Assembly: GCA_016199985.1 (NCBI GenBank)
Contig: JACQFQ010000024.1
Coordinates: 62,001-126,000, forward strand
Direction: 5' to 3'
Source of the DNA: Verrucomicrobiota bacterium
GTDB lineage: Bacteria; Verrucomicrobiota; Verrucomicrobiia; Limisphaerales; UBA11320
Length of the DNA: 64,000 bases
In this document: positions 17,101-24,453 of the stretch, one piece after another
How the letters are laid out: each line of letters starts with the position of its first letter
Numbering within the stretch: the stretch's first letter is position 1
Notes under the pieces: generated by a model
Seen by the model: only the letters and a program-made list of their open reading frames with translations
Told to the model about the DNA's origin: nothing
Databases searched by the model: none
Program-made: the position numbers and the translations under genes

Positions 17101-17589
17101 TTCCATCGCGAAGTAGGGCCGGCCGCTCGCGGTCGCTCCCGCGTCGAGGACCTTGGCGATGTTCGGGTGATCCATCATGGCCAGCGCCTGGCGCTCGGCC
17201 CCAAAGCGGGCGAGGACCTCCCGAGTGTCCATGCCGGCCTTTACCACCTTCAGGGCCACCATGCGCCGGATCGGCTCGCTCTGCTCCGCCATCCACACCG
17301 TTCCAAATCCGCCCTCGCCAATCTGCTGGCGGAGGATATAGGGCCCGACCTGGCTGCCTTCCCCCTCCACGGAGCCCGCCTCTCCTAGGTCGAGTTGGCG
17401 CGCCTTCCCGACGACACGGGCCTCGGGCGGGTCGGTGATGAAGGCCTCCGCCTCCGCGGACACCGACAGCATCCGCTCCACCCGCAACCGAAGCGCGTCG
17501 TCGCCTTGGCAGGCGTCCTTCAGGTACGCAGATCGTCCTTCCGCAGGGAGTTCCCGCGCGGTGAAGTAGATGGAGTCGAGATCTTTCAA
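14143..17589 (-). CDS. Transmembrane Ser/Thr protein kinase with C-terminal 14-blade WD40 region
   Basis: 1148 residues. Kinase domain at about 84-380 with the glycine loop G-E-G-G-F-G-T-V (91-98), catalytic Lys114 in V-A-L-K-V-V, H-R-D-I-K-P-S-N (HRD 205-207), DFG (228-230) and A-Y-M-S-P-E (APE-like). All key residues are present, so it should be active. A single membrane helix follows (about 401-423), then an Ala/Arg/Glu-rich coiled coil (425-485) and 14 WD40 repeats (540-1148; motif A-W-S-P-D-G..L-A-S-G..D-G..I-W). Fourteen blades would form two seven-bladed propellers outside the membrane. It lies 44 bases downstream of an ECF sigma gene on the same strand. Kinase-linked ECF factors are known to be activated by phosphorylation, so it probably controls that sigma factor. 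Confidence 0.95.
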   Translation of the reverse strand: MKDLDSIYFTARELPAEGRSAYLKDACQGDDALRLRVERMLSVSAEAEAFITDPPEARVVGKARQLDLGEAGSVEGEGSQVGPYILRQQIGEGGFGTVWMAEQSEPIRRMVALKVVKAGMDTREVLARFGAERQALAMMDHPNIAKVLDAGATASGRPYFAMELVRGIPITQFCDDQKFGVRQRLELFRDVCAAVNHAHQKGVIHRDIKPSNVMVTLHGDKPVAKVIDFGIAKATQGRLTDQTLFTRFEQFLGTPAYMSPEQAAMSGLDVDTRSDIYSLGVLLYTLLVGQPPFDVQTLLSAGYDEMRRIIKEDEPPRPSTRLTQTRAKAGTAHSNIAPSALKGELDWIVMKAIEKDRARRYETASDLAADIGRYLSDEPVHAVAAGAAYAFRKFARRHRAALGAAIGILAMLITATSVSLWQAVRATRAEQRARESASIAQREATRASEQKGLAERNLIQAQAAQREATEQRIRADRQTEVAEENLYDAQMHLAVQTWREHRGLPRMRELLAKWIPRKSSKDRRGWEWYYLNSLPYQDLRTFTESGSGLNPSTVAWHVGTKRLAEGLPDGVIRIWDADREQATLVIRGPAAWVPYWGSSWLDWNTDGSQLAAGARDGTVHVWATPSGQELRVLRGLPSAVVSIAYSADGSRIAAWGEDGQIKIWDSRTGVLAAETTHPGAVSSGAWSPDDKLLATGHFDGTVSISGARAGARITALRAHVDTIYHLAWSPDSSRLASTSANDFFVSVWDVASEKVVLGPLRHSHGITSIAWEPNGNRLATGSMDETVKIWDTDTGREAATLRGNTQAVTSLSWGPDGRLASGCADGSMRVWDFLRDQESCLLPGHALRAMAVAWSPNGKRLASGGDDGKVRIWNPATREEVLSIKTHDRGESIDQIGLIRSVAWSPDGTRIASSGQNGAIKVCEVASGRELLALPAEHGCVWCVAWSPDGERLAAGAEDGTIRVIEGIKPGAAIHAYQGHKTRVRSLAWSPNGDRLASGAWQDSRVKIWDPVRRAELASLNGHRGSVLKVAWNLDGKRLASASSDFQVIAWDVATGQKLSTLRGHNDFVDSVAWSPDGTRLASASLDNSVRIWDPRRGEETFVLRGKSGMFHDVAWSPEGARLAAASSDGHVWIWDATRGFERDAGIR

Positions 17590-17633
17590 GTGAGGTTCTC
17601 GTCGCTACATGCGTTGTTGGCGGTCGAGAACGA

Positions 17634-18308
17634 TCACGCGGGGGAGGGGTATTGACGGCCTCCGGCTTGCTCTCCCCCTGGGCGGGCGGTTCCTGGCGCG
17701 CTGCGTCCAGGGGTCGAAGGCTGGCTTTTGGAAGGGGCTGGGGAGGGAGTGGTGGGCTTTTGGGCGATCAGTTCGAAGAGCCTGATCCTGGCCACCGCCC
17801 AGTGCCGGCGAATGGTGGGCTCGCTGACGCCGAGGGCGTCGGCGATCTCCTGATGCGTGAGCCCGATGAAATAGCGCATCTTTGCCACATCCGCCTTCAT
17901 GGGATCCTCCCGCGACAGCTCATCCAAGGCGTCGTGGACCAGGAGGATCTTCTCGTCCTCGACCGGCGCCGCGATCTGGTTCTCGCATAGCTCCACTCTT
18001 TCCTGATCGCCGCCGCGCTTTAGCTGGCCGTTCCGCCGGGCGCTGTCCACGAGAATCCGGCGCATGGCTTCCGCCGCCGCAGTGAAGAAATGGGCCCGGT
18101 TCTCAAACTTGAACGACTCGGGGCCTCCCAGTCGAAGGTAGGCTTCGCTGACCAGCGCTGTCGCTTGCAATGTGTGTCCGGGACGCTCGAACGCCATTTT
18201 CCGAACCGCCATCGAGCGCAGTTCCGCGTAAACGACGTCATACAGCCGGTTCAAGGCGGTGGTGTCTCCCCCGGCCGCATTGCGGAGAAGCATGGTTACT
18301 TCGTTCAT
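17634..18308 (-). CDS. ECF sigma factor, kinase-associated type
   Basis: 224 residues. Region 2 spans about residues 5-95 (L-Y-x-x-V-Y-A-E-L-R-S-M-A; T-L-Q-A-T-A-L-V-S-E-A-Y-L-R-L; F-F-T-A-A-A-E-A-M-R-R-I-L-V-D), the signature of the Planctomycetes/Acidobacteria/Verrucomicrobia ECF group. Region 4 carries the helix-turn-helix T-H-Q-E-I-A-D-A-L-G-V-S-E-P-T-I-R-R-H-W. A Pro/Ser-rich tail of about 35 residues follows region 4, beyond the usual length for the family. It is the first gene of a two-gene operon with the WD40 kinase, and no anti-sigma gene is adjacent, which fits control by phosphorylation. A terminator-like hairpin sits about 30 bases upstream of the start. Confidence 0.92.
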   Translation of the reverse strand: MNEVTMLLRNAAGGDTTALNRLYDVVYAELRSMAVRKMAFERPGHTLQATALVSEAYLRLGGPESFKFENRAHFFTAAAEAMRRILVDSARRNGQLKRGGDQERVELCENQIAAPVEDEKILLVHDALDELSREDPMKADVAKMRYFIGLTHQEIADALGVSEPTIRRHWAVARIRLFELIAQKPTTPSPAPSKSQPSTPGRSAPGTARPGGEQAGGRQYPSPA

Positions 18309-18337
18309 GCGAATCTGACCCTGAATGATCCCGGGAG

Positions 18338-18359
18338 AAAAAGCCGCACTTTTTGTGCG
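18338..18359 (-). terminator. Terminator-like hairpin just upstream of the ECF sigma gene
   Basis: Read on the minus strand: CGCAC, loop AAAAA, GTGCG, then GC and a T run. It is a short stem (5 bp) with a U-tract, located 30 bases before the ATG at 18308. It may end transcription arriving from the repeat region upstream, or act as an attenuator in the leader. Short and unproven. Confidence 0.4.
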
Positions 18360-18672
18360 ATCTTGGGACGAGAACCGCCGTGCGGCGTGTCAGGCGCCGC
18401 GATAGGGTTGTAGATCGACAAAGGGCTCCACAAAGAGGGCGGGATGACCGAAGTGATGTTTCCAGTCCTGAGGATGTCCCAGTTTCCATTGCGTCAGCAC
18501 TGCGTCATGAGGACCATCGGGGTAGGGGAGGTTGCCCGCGAAATACGCTAAAAACGCGAAATGGGAATGGATCGAGGACGTGGAAGCGCTGGTTTTCTGT
18601 CCCGCCTCTTTCGCGTCTTTAGCGCATTTTGCGGGCAACCTCATCCGTCAGCCGCCCAGAGGCAGGGCGAAG
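18359..18672 (-). repeat. Interspersed repeat copy A with DUF4338-like gene fragment
   Basis: About 314 bases, closely similar along its length to 23116-23432 and, in inverted orientation over about 150 bases, to 26062-26212. On the minus strand 18390-18506 encodes a 38-residue fragment whose core D-W-K-H-H-F-G-H-P-A-L-F-V-E-P-F-V-D resembles the D-W..R-Y-G-x-x-P-V-L-L-E-T-F-V-D core of DUF4338 (the DruA/transposase-associated family). The frame ends in TGA exactly where that family continues G-T-C-Y. The other half matches a frequent A-K-N-A-K-W-E-W-I-E spacer sequence. It is a degenerate fragment, not a gene. Confidence 0.7.
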
Positions 18673-19213
18673 ACCACGGGGAGGAAGCGTCGAAATCTAT
18701 CAGGGGCTCGATTCGCGGGCACGATAGAAGCGGAGCCCGGCGCCTTTCGTAACGGATAGTTGTATGACATCCCATCCGCGCGCTGGGTGATCCAGAGCTG
18801 GGATTTTTCGAAGTATTCTTCCAACAACAATGCATCCATCAGCGACATGGGGATCCTGGGAGGAATGTCGAAGTGGGGGTGATCATGGCAGCGAAAACGA
18901 ACTTGAGGGCTCGGGTCGGAGTCGGGTGATCACGCCCGAAACATAACCCTCCCCGGACAAAACTAAACCCCGAGCTTGCAGTAAACTCTGGGGGGAGGGG
19001 GACAAAGAAGAACTCTGGTCTTGCGAACAGCGCGGGGTGATTACGCTTTTGCCTTTCCAGAGCATGCCTATATCGGTAACCGAAAACTCCTGGATCTTCA
19101 ATCCCTTGACGCAGGTATTCCTCACGCCACCCATTCCCATCCTCCGCTCCCGCTCGGCTGTCTCTGGAATGGATGGGAGCATTGACGGCCGATACCGAGA
19201 AGAATCCGCGACT
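18673..19213. other. Gene-poor stretch, no supported gene
   Basis: 541 bases between repeat copy A and the response regulator gene. A minus-strand frame at about 18720-18880 reads I-P-M-S-L-M-D-A-L-L-L-E-E-Y-F-E-K-S and then L-W-I-T-Q-R-A-D-G; this looks like a decayed 5' end of a secreted beta-helix-type protein, but I cannot name the family with confidence. The remainder is lower in GC, with G-rich and A-rich runs and no open frame with convincing composition. No RNA gene was recognised. Confidence 0.4.
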
Positions 19214-19906
19214 TCACCCGGTCAGCTTGTATCCGACCGCATGCACTGTCACGAGGTGGCGAGGCGAAGCGGCGGTGTCTCCCAGCTTCCTTCGCAGTTG
19301 CACGATCACCTGGTCCAGCGTGCGCGTGGTGCCGTAATACTTCACGCCCCAGACTTCGTTCAGCAGGCGGTCCCGAGAGAGCACTTCGCCCCGATGCGCG
19401 TGGAAGATCTGGAGCAGCTTCAGCTCGCGGGCGGTGAGATCGGAGATCGCCCGGCCGCGCTTGAGCTGGAACCGCTGGGGATCGATCGTCGCATCGCCGA
19501 TGCGGAAGGGTTCGGATGTCGCGGCGGCCTGAGGCGCCCCGGGCGTTCTTCGCAGGAGCGCATGAATTCGCGCCAGCAGCTCGCGCACGCCGAAGGGCTT
19601 GGTGACATAGTCGTCCGCCCCGATTTCGAGTCCGATCACTTTGTCCATTTCCTGCCCCTTCGCGGTGAGCATGAGGATCGGCGTCGTGAGCTGTTTGGCG
19701 CGTAGTTGCTTGCAGACATCGAAGCCGCTCAACCCCGGCAGCATCACGTCGAGGATGATGAGCTCTGGCTGATGCTTCTTGACCGCGGAGGGCGCTTCAT
19801 CGCCCCGACGGCAGGTGGCCGTTTGAAACCCCTCCGTCTTCAGGATTTCTTCCAATCCCAGCGCTATGTGCGCGTCGTCTTCGATGATGAGAATCAGCGT
19901 TTTCAT
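19214..19906 (-). CDS. OmpR-family DNA-binding response regulator
   Basis: 230 residues. Receiver domain 1-120 with the acidic pair E9/D10/D11, phospho-acceptor Asp53 in L-I-I-L-D-V-M-L-P-G, Thr in M-L-T-A-K-G and Lys in Y-V-T-K-P-F. A winged-helix DNA-binding domain follows at about 135-228 (L-T-A-R-E-L-K-L-L; V-L-S-R-D-R-L-L-N-E-V-W-G; T-R-T-L-D-Q-V-I-V-Q-L-R-R-K-L-G). Its ATG overlaps the stop codon of the sensor kinase by four bases (ATGA), so the two are translationally coupled partners. Likely targets include its own operon and the exported protein gene at its head. Confidence 0.95.
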   Translation of the reverse strand: MKTLILIIEDDAHIALGLEEILKTEGFQTATCRRGDEAPSAVKKHQPELIILDVMLPGLSGFDVCKQLRAKQLTTPILMLTAKGQEMDKVIGLEIGADDYVTKPFGVRELLARIHALLRRTPGAPQAAATSEPFRIGDATIDPQRFQLKRGRAISDLTARELKLLQIFHAHRGEVLSRDRLLNEVWGVKYYGTTRTLDQVIVQLRRKLGDTAASPRHLVTVHAVGYKLTG

Positions 19907-21639
19907 CCGGCGGGCGGCGGCGGTTGCGTGGGGGCGGGAGCGGTTGACGAGGATAGCGGCATCCGCAGGGTGAAGACGCTGCCGCCGCCGTCGCGCGGGG
20001 CGTGCGTCACCTCTCCGCCGTGCGCGCGGGCGATCTGGCGCGCCAGGGTCAGCCCCAGGCCCGAGCCGGGAATGCCGCTGGCGAGCGCGTCGTGGGCGCG
20101 GAAGAATTGTTCGAAAATTTTCTCTTCGCAGCCGCTCGGGACTCCGAGGCCTCGGTCGAGAACCTGCAGCTCCGCAAACCGGTCCTGGAGGACGAGACGC
20201 GTGGTGATCTGCTTCTGAAGGCCGCAGTATTTCTCGGCGTTCGCGATCAGATTGACGAGGACCTGCGCGAGGGCGTCGCGGTCGCCGTTCACCATCACCG
20301 GACCATCGGGCAGCTCGCAGGCGAGCGCAAAGCCCGCGGACTCGAGGTGGAGCCGGTAGCCGTTGACGGCCTCCTGGGCGATTTCAGCGAGGTCGCACGG
20401 GACAAACAGACGCCTTTGCTCGCCGCGTTCGCGTCGGGCGAAATCGAGAACGTTGTTGATGAGGCGCGTGAGCCGGGCGGCCTCGGTGGAGATGATGTCC
20501 AGGAAGCGGCGCTGCTTCTCGGGTTCGGCCACGCGGCCTTCGGCGAGCATCTCCGCGAACATGCGGATGCTCGTGAGCGGTGTTTTGAGTTCGTGGGAAA
20601 CATTGCTCACAAAATCCGTTTTCTGTCGCGCCAGCAGGAGCTGGCGGCGCAGGTCGGCGACGATGAGATAACTACCGACGCCGATCGCAAGAATCAGCAC
20701 CGTGACGAGCAGTCCGATCGTGGCGCGCGCGGTCGCGGCGGAGCGAATCGCCTGGCTGGGCCCGCGCAGGAACACGGCTACTTCCCAGTGGGGCAGGGCG
20801 TCCCACAGCGCGGCGGAAGCCAACGGGCGTTGGCCGCTCAGCACGACATCGCTCCGGGACGCGGCGACGGTGCGGCCCCGATCGTCGCGCAGCAGCGCCA
20901 CCAGATGATCGTTGAGGGAGACATCCACGCGGACGAGAGGACGCAGCGATTGCGCGAGATGGCCCAGGTGAATCTCCGCCCCGAAAACGAAGTTGGTGTC
21001 GCGAGGCGAGCGATGCCACAGCAGAAGCCGCAATTGGTTTTGCAGGAACCGGGCAAGGGTGCCTTCCGCGGCGTCGCCCACTATTTCTCGAAACTGGGCC
21101 GACGAGGGCGCCACGGCTGCGTCCGAGGCGGACGCGTTCTTGGTGGCGAACACGCTCTTGCTGTCCGAGTCCTTGAGCTTGGAGTCCAGCTCGGTCAGGT
21201 TGATTTTTCCTTTCGGGCTGTTCCAGACGACCTCCATGGATTGCCGGCTGCAAAGGAAGCGGTCGTTCTCCAGGCGGAAGCGTCGTGCGTCGGCCGAGCC
21301 AAAGAGGGAGGGGCTGAGGACGTCTCCATCGAGCGCCACAACGAACCCCACCACGGCGTTGGTCCATCGTTCCCGCAGCACCCCGTCGAATCGGGGCGCC
21401 AGGTCGGCGGGCTCTCCCTTGCCCAGAGCCTCCTCCACCTGGCGCCCGAATCCACGCTGCCAGGCCGCCAGTTCGCCCAGCAGGTCGTTTGCGATCGCGT
21501 CCGCCGCTCCTTGTCCCAGCAAAGTCTCCTGATGTTCGAAGACGAACTGTTGATCGCGAATCGATCGAATCGCCAGCCAACCCAGCAAGAGACTGGGCGC
21601 GACGATGGCGATGATGAACACAAACGCGACTTTGCGCAT
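19903..21639 (-). CDS. Membrane sensor histidine kinase
   Basis: 578 residues from the ATG at 21639; the longer frame to 21819 adds 60 residues without a membrane segment, and 21639 starts directly at the first helix (MRKVAFVFIIAIVAPSLLLG). Two membrane helices (about 4-24 and 307-327) flank a 280-residue periplasmic sensor region of no recognised family. HisKA carries phospho-acceptor His349 in F-V-S-N-V-S-H-E-L-K-T-P-L. HATPase_c shows the N box L-I-A-N-A-E-K-Y, G1 D-R-G-L-G-V and G2 G-S-G-L-G-L-T-L-A. All catalytic motifs are intact. It lies 16 bases after the exported protein gene and overlaps the regulator gene by four bases. Confidence 0.95.
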   Translation of the reverse strand: MRKVAFVFIIAIVAPSLLLGWLAIRSIRDQQFVFEHQETLLGQGAADAIANDLLGELAAWQRGFGRQVEEALGKGEPADLAPRFDGVLRERWTNAVVGFVVALDGDVLSPSLFGSADARRFRLENDRFLCSRQSMEVVWNSPKGKINLTELDSKLKDSDSKSVFATKNASASDAAVAPSSAQFREIVGDAAEGTLARFLQNQLRLLLWHRSPRDTNFVFGAEIHLGHLAQSLRPLVRVDVSLNDHLVALLRDDRGRTVAASRSDVVLSGQRPLASAALWDALPHWEVAVFLRGPSQAIRSAATARATIGLLVTVLILAIGVGSYLIVADLRRQLLLARQKTDFVSNVSHELKTPLTSIRMFAEMLAEGRVAEPEKQRRFLDIISTEAARLTRLINNVLDFARRERGEQRRLFVPCDLAEIAQEAVNGYRLHLESAGFALACELPDGPVMVNGDRDALAQVLVNLIANAEKYCGLQKQITTRLVLQDRFAELQVLDRGLGVPSGCEEKIFEQFFRAHDALASGIPGSGLGLTLARQIARAHGGEVTHAPRDGGGSVFTLRMPLSSSTAPAPTQPPPPAG

Positions 21640-21655
21640 GAGGGATGGGGAATGG

Positions 21656-22939
21656 CTATTCGAAGGCCAGGGGCTTGTTGGTGTCTTCCGTCTTGGACGC
21701 GGCATTGAGCAGCTCAAATGAGCGGCTGCTGAATTCGCGGTTCTTGGGGCCGTTGTCGACAAGACGTCGCATCGCGGGCTCCAGAAAGCGCCCAAAGCCG
21801 AGGCGGCGCACATTGCCAACGACCTCCGCCTTTGTGGCCGCGTCGCCTTGGACGTATCGCTCGGTTTGGTGGAGGAGGGACAGTTCCATCCCAGGCGTGA
21901 TCACCTCGGCTCGTCCCACCATCACTCGGGCGATCCCTCGGGGCGCGGGTGAAAGCTGGAGAGGCAGAGTGCGGTCGGTCCAGTCGCGAGAGAGCGTGTA
22001 GAGCACGCGCACACCCGGCTCGTTGAGCCACGAATCGTCCCAGGTTTTCACCATGGCGGCGGCCTCGCGCTCGTAGAGACCCGCTTGGACAAGCGCTGTC
22101 CTTAGCGACTGCTTGACCTGATCTCTGAGGCCGCCGAGGGATTCAGGCTTTGCGCCCGGAGAAAGTGAAAATGTCTTGGTCTCTCCCGGACTGAGAGCCT
22201 CGATCTGTTGGAACGAGGCCGCGCCCTCCTGCAATTGATACAGGACAGCGTGGCGCACGGGCTCGCCGCCCTCATTCTTCACTGTGAGCTGGCGTCCGTC
22301 CTGGGATACCGTGACCGTGAGCGGCGCTCGGAAGTTCCCAATGCCGCGGTAGAACAAAAACTTCTCCGTTTCGAGAGCGCCGTCGACGTTGGCAATCCGC
22401 ACAGGATTGGCCGCGGTTTCCCGCGCCGAGTAATAGTGGCTCCCGGACGTGTCGCCGGGGAACGTGATGTTCTCCGCGTTGGGGAGGATTTGCACGCGAT
22501 CCCATTGGAGTTCCCGCCTGAGGGGCGCCATGACGTTCAGCTTCGGCTTGGGCAGGGCTCGGGCCTGGGGATACCACTCCGTGACGATGCCCTGGGGAAA
22601 TTTCACCGAGACGTCCACGGTTTGCGGTGTGTCGGCGTAGAAGTAGATGACAGGCGTCTCCATCCGTTGGAGAGTGCGAAAAGTGGACTTGATGGAGAAG
22701 GTGCGGAGGTTGGCGTTGCGATCCTTGGGGGCCGAGCCCGTCACGTCGTAAACGAACGTGGGAAGTTCGGAGACGGTGAGGGGGTTCCACTCCATTTGTT
22801 TGCCATCGGCGGCCTGGACCGACGTGAAGGTGCCCCACTCGTGGGCGATGTAGCCTGGCGCTGGCGCGGCGGCGGCGAAGAGTTGCGACGCGTGGACCAG
22901 TGTTGCGGTTGCGGTTGCGGTGAGCAGTATTTTTTTCAT
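21656..22939 (-). CDS. Exported protein of unknown function, first gene of the two-component operon
   Basis: 427 residues with a signal peptide (MKKILLTATATATLVHASQL..AAAA). The mature part begins with G-Y-I-A-H-E-W-G-T-F-T-S-V-Q, which I recall as a conserved opening of otherwise uncharacterised proteins in Planctomycetes, Myxococcota and Verrucomicrobia. Beta-rich segments with single hydrophobic strands follow; no catalytic motif or membrane helix is evident. It is separated from the sensor kinase gene by only 16 bases, so it may be an accessory periplasmic protein or signal input for that kinase, or simply a target. The signal-peptide coding region contains three tandem TTGCGG hexamers (plus strand 22903-22920). 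Function is not assigned. Confidence 0.85.
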   Translation of the reverse strand: MKKILLTATATATLVHASQLFAAAAPAPGYIAHEWGTFTSVQAADGKQMEWNPLTVSELPTFVYDVTGSAPKDRNANLRTFSIKSTFRTLQRMETPVIYFYADTPQTVDVSVKFPQGIVTEWYPQARALPKPKLNVMAPLRRELQWDRVQILPNAENITFPGDTSGSHYYSARETAANPVRIANVDGALETEKFLFYRGIGNFRAPLTVTVSQDGRQLTVKNEGGEPVRHAVLYQLQEGAASFQQIEALSPGETKTFSLSPGAKPESLGGLRDQVKQSLRTALVQAGLYEREAAAMVKTWDDSWLNEPGVRVLYTLSRDWTDRTLPLQLSPAPRGIARVMVGRAEVITPGMELSLLHQTERYVQGDAATKAEVVGNVRRLGFGRFLEPAMRRLVDNGPKNREFSSRSFELLNAASKTEDTNKPLAFE

Positions 22940-23084
22940 ACGCCGACACTGTAGCCCTCTGCGGGATGGAAGTTGTCAGTCAGCCGTCAATCGTTTGTAA
23001 AAAGAATGTGCGACGCGCTGGCCGAGACCTTATGCGACAGGCGACAGCCTGGCTATCATCGTTTGCCTCAACAAAGTCCTCGGT

Positions 23085-23432
23085 TCACGGCTACCGACAA
23101 AGCCGGCGCCGTGGTGATTCTGGGAGGAGAAACGCCGTGCGGCGTGTCAGGCGCCGCGATAGCGTTGTGGATCGACAAAGCTCTCCGCAAAGAGCACGGG
23201 ATGACCGATGTGATGTTTCCAGTCCTGACGATGTCCCAGCTTCCATTTCGTCAGCACTGCGTCATGGGGACCATCGGGGTCGGGGATGAGGTTGCCCGCG
23301 AAACACGCTAAAAACGCGAAATGGGAATGGATCGAGGATGTGGAAGCACCGGTTTTCTGTCCCGCCTCTTTCGCGTCTTTAGTGAGGGTTTCGCGGGCAG
23401 CCTCATCCGCGATCCGCCCCGAAGCAGGACGA
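23085..23432 (-). repeat. Interspersed repeat copy B with DUF4338-like gene fragment
   Basis: The most complete of three copies. It shares about 315 bases with copy A in the same orientation (bases 23116-23432), and its left 150 bases (23085-23240) with copy C inverted. The minus strand encodes D-A-V-L-T-K-W-K-L-G-H-R-Q-D-W-K-H-H-I-G-H-P and then V-L-F-A-E-S-F-V-D-P-Q-R-Y-R-G-A followed by TGA, a DUF4338-like core. Three copies within 8 kb indicate an element that has spread in this genome. No terminal inverted repeats or target duplications could be fixed by eye. Confidence 0.7.
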
Positions 23433-23661
23433 GGAGAGAGCGCAGCGACCGCCGGGGCTGACCGCCCGACCGTCACGACTTGGAAGCGATGAAACGTGTC
23501 GCCGGAATGCGATCGGGGTGGATGTCGGGTTGCAGCTGCGCCAGCGTTCTGGCAAGTTTTCATACACTTTGCAGATAGAGCATGGGCCCCGGGGTCCTAT
23601 CAACCTATCGGATAGTGCCGAACAGGCTGTTTTCTGTGGAAAACCCCCAATCACCACAAAA
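23433..23661. other. Non-coding leader between repeat B and the sigma-54 site
   Basis: No gene is seen. GC falls visibly here relative to the flanking genes, with AT-rich stretches near 23560-23660. The stretch is the expected location for enhancer (upstream activator) sites of the sigma-54 promoter that follows, but I could not identify a specific paired site. Confidence 0.4.
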
Positions 23662-23676
23662 ATGGCACTTCTCTTG
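23662..23676 (+). promoter_or_regulatory. Sigma-54 (RpoN) -24/-12 promoter upstream of the VPDSG-CTERM-like gene
   Basis: TGGCACTTCTCTTGC matches the sigma-54 consensus TGGCAC-N5-TTGC with the invariant GG and GC dinucleotides at correct spacing, about 105 bases before the ATG at 23781. PEP-CTERM-type genes in several phyla are driven by RpoN with the PrsK/PrsR system, so the site fits its gene. Neither rpoN nor prsR lies in the window. Confidence 0.7.
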
Positions 23677-23780
23677 CGGCATCAGCATTAACCCGATCCC
23701 TGAGTCGATAAATCCGGCCGTTTGCAAGCCATGATTTGTAGGAAATCAGCTCGGGTCTAATCAAAACTACTGTGCCTTAT

Positions 23781-24374
23781 ATGCGATCAATCAAACTACT
23801 GAATCCGATCCTCACCCTCGCCTCTTGTTCCGCGTTGGCGATCTCAGCAAGCGCCAACTCTTATGTCGTCCCGGGAACCTCAGATCCCTGGCTCGCGAGA
23901 GCGGCGATTGACAATTTGGGAACTCCAGAAGCTCCCGACGTTGCGCCTTTCCAATCCCCGGTGCTCGCCGGTTCGGTTACCCCTGGATCGACCATAACCT
24001 GGTCTGCCGCCGGAATCGTGGGGCATCCCGGTGACAATTCCGGACCTGACGGAGGGCCGTTGGCTTCACGGATCGTTGGAGCGGCGAACGGGATTTCTGA
24101 TCTGCCGAGCACCCCGATTAACGCTCTGATCGGCGTTTGGGCTCTTTCGGGCGGCGGCGGCACTTCATTCTTGATGGGGAGCAGCGGCTCCGCCGTCGCG
24201 CCGGCCGGGGCTGTGGAATTATACATGGGAACGATGGATGGTTACGGCTGGGCGAATAACACAGGAGAATTCAGGGTCGATGTCAATGGTGTGCCCGACG
24301 CCGGCTCCTCTGCCGGCTTGGCTCTGATTGGCCTGACTCTTCTTGGCCTCTATCGCCGAAATGTGACCGCCTAA
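23781..24374 (+). CDS. VPDSG-CTERM-like sorted exported protein
   Basis: 197 residues. Signal peptide MRSIKLLNPILTLASCSALAISASA. The C-terminus is a tripartite sorting tail: V-P-D-A-G motif (a variant of V-P-D-S-G), a hydrophobic helix S-S-A-G-L-A-L-I-G-L-T-L-L-G-L, then Y-R-R. VPDSG-CTERM proteins were described from Verrucomicrobia and are thought to be processed by a dedicated exosortase. The mature region is Gly/Ser/Pro-rich with no recognised domain. A GTG nine bases upstream (23772) is an alternative start. Controlled in all likelihood by the sigma-54 promoter upstream, and ends at a strong intrinsic terminator, so it is a single-gene unit. Confidence 0.85.
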   Translation: MRSIKLLNPILTLASCSALAISASANSYVVPGTSDPWLARAAIDNLGTPEAPDVAPFQSPVLAGSVTPGSTITWSAAGIVGHPGDNSGPDGGPLASRIVGAANGISDLPSTPINALIGVWALSGGGGTSFLMGSSGSAVAPAGAVELYMGTMDGYGWANNTGEFRVDVNGVPDAGSSAGLALIGLTLLGLYRRNVTA

Positions 24375-24400
24375 CCTAGGCGTCGCCTTTTCAAAATCTC

Positions 24401-24431
24401 GGCCGCTCATTTTCCATGAGCGGCCTTTTTT
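24401..24431 (+). terminator. Rho-independent terminator of the VPDSG-CTERM-like gene
   Basis: Perfect 10-bp stem GGCCGCTCAT / ATGAGCGGCC with a TTTCC loop, followed by six T. It begins 27 bases after the stop codon. Confidence 0.9.
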
Positions 24432-24453
24432 CTGTACGTAGACGGACCAGGCT

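Noticed and set aside
16396..17388. Plus-strand frame opposite the Ser/Thr kinase domain
   Set aside because: Shadow of the highly conserved kinase frame.
18390..18644. Minus-strand frame of 84 codons taken as a small gene
   Set aside because: It lies within the three-copy repeat and ends with a premature stop in a DUF4338-like core, so it is a fragment.
20002..21708. Plus-strand frame of 568 codons opposite the sensor kinase
   Set aside because: Kinase motifs are intact on the minus strand; the opposite frame has no recognisable domain.
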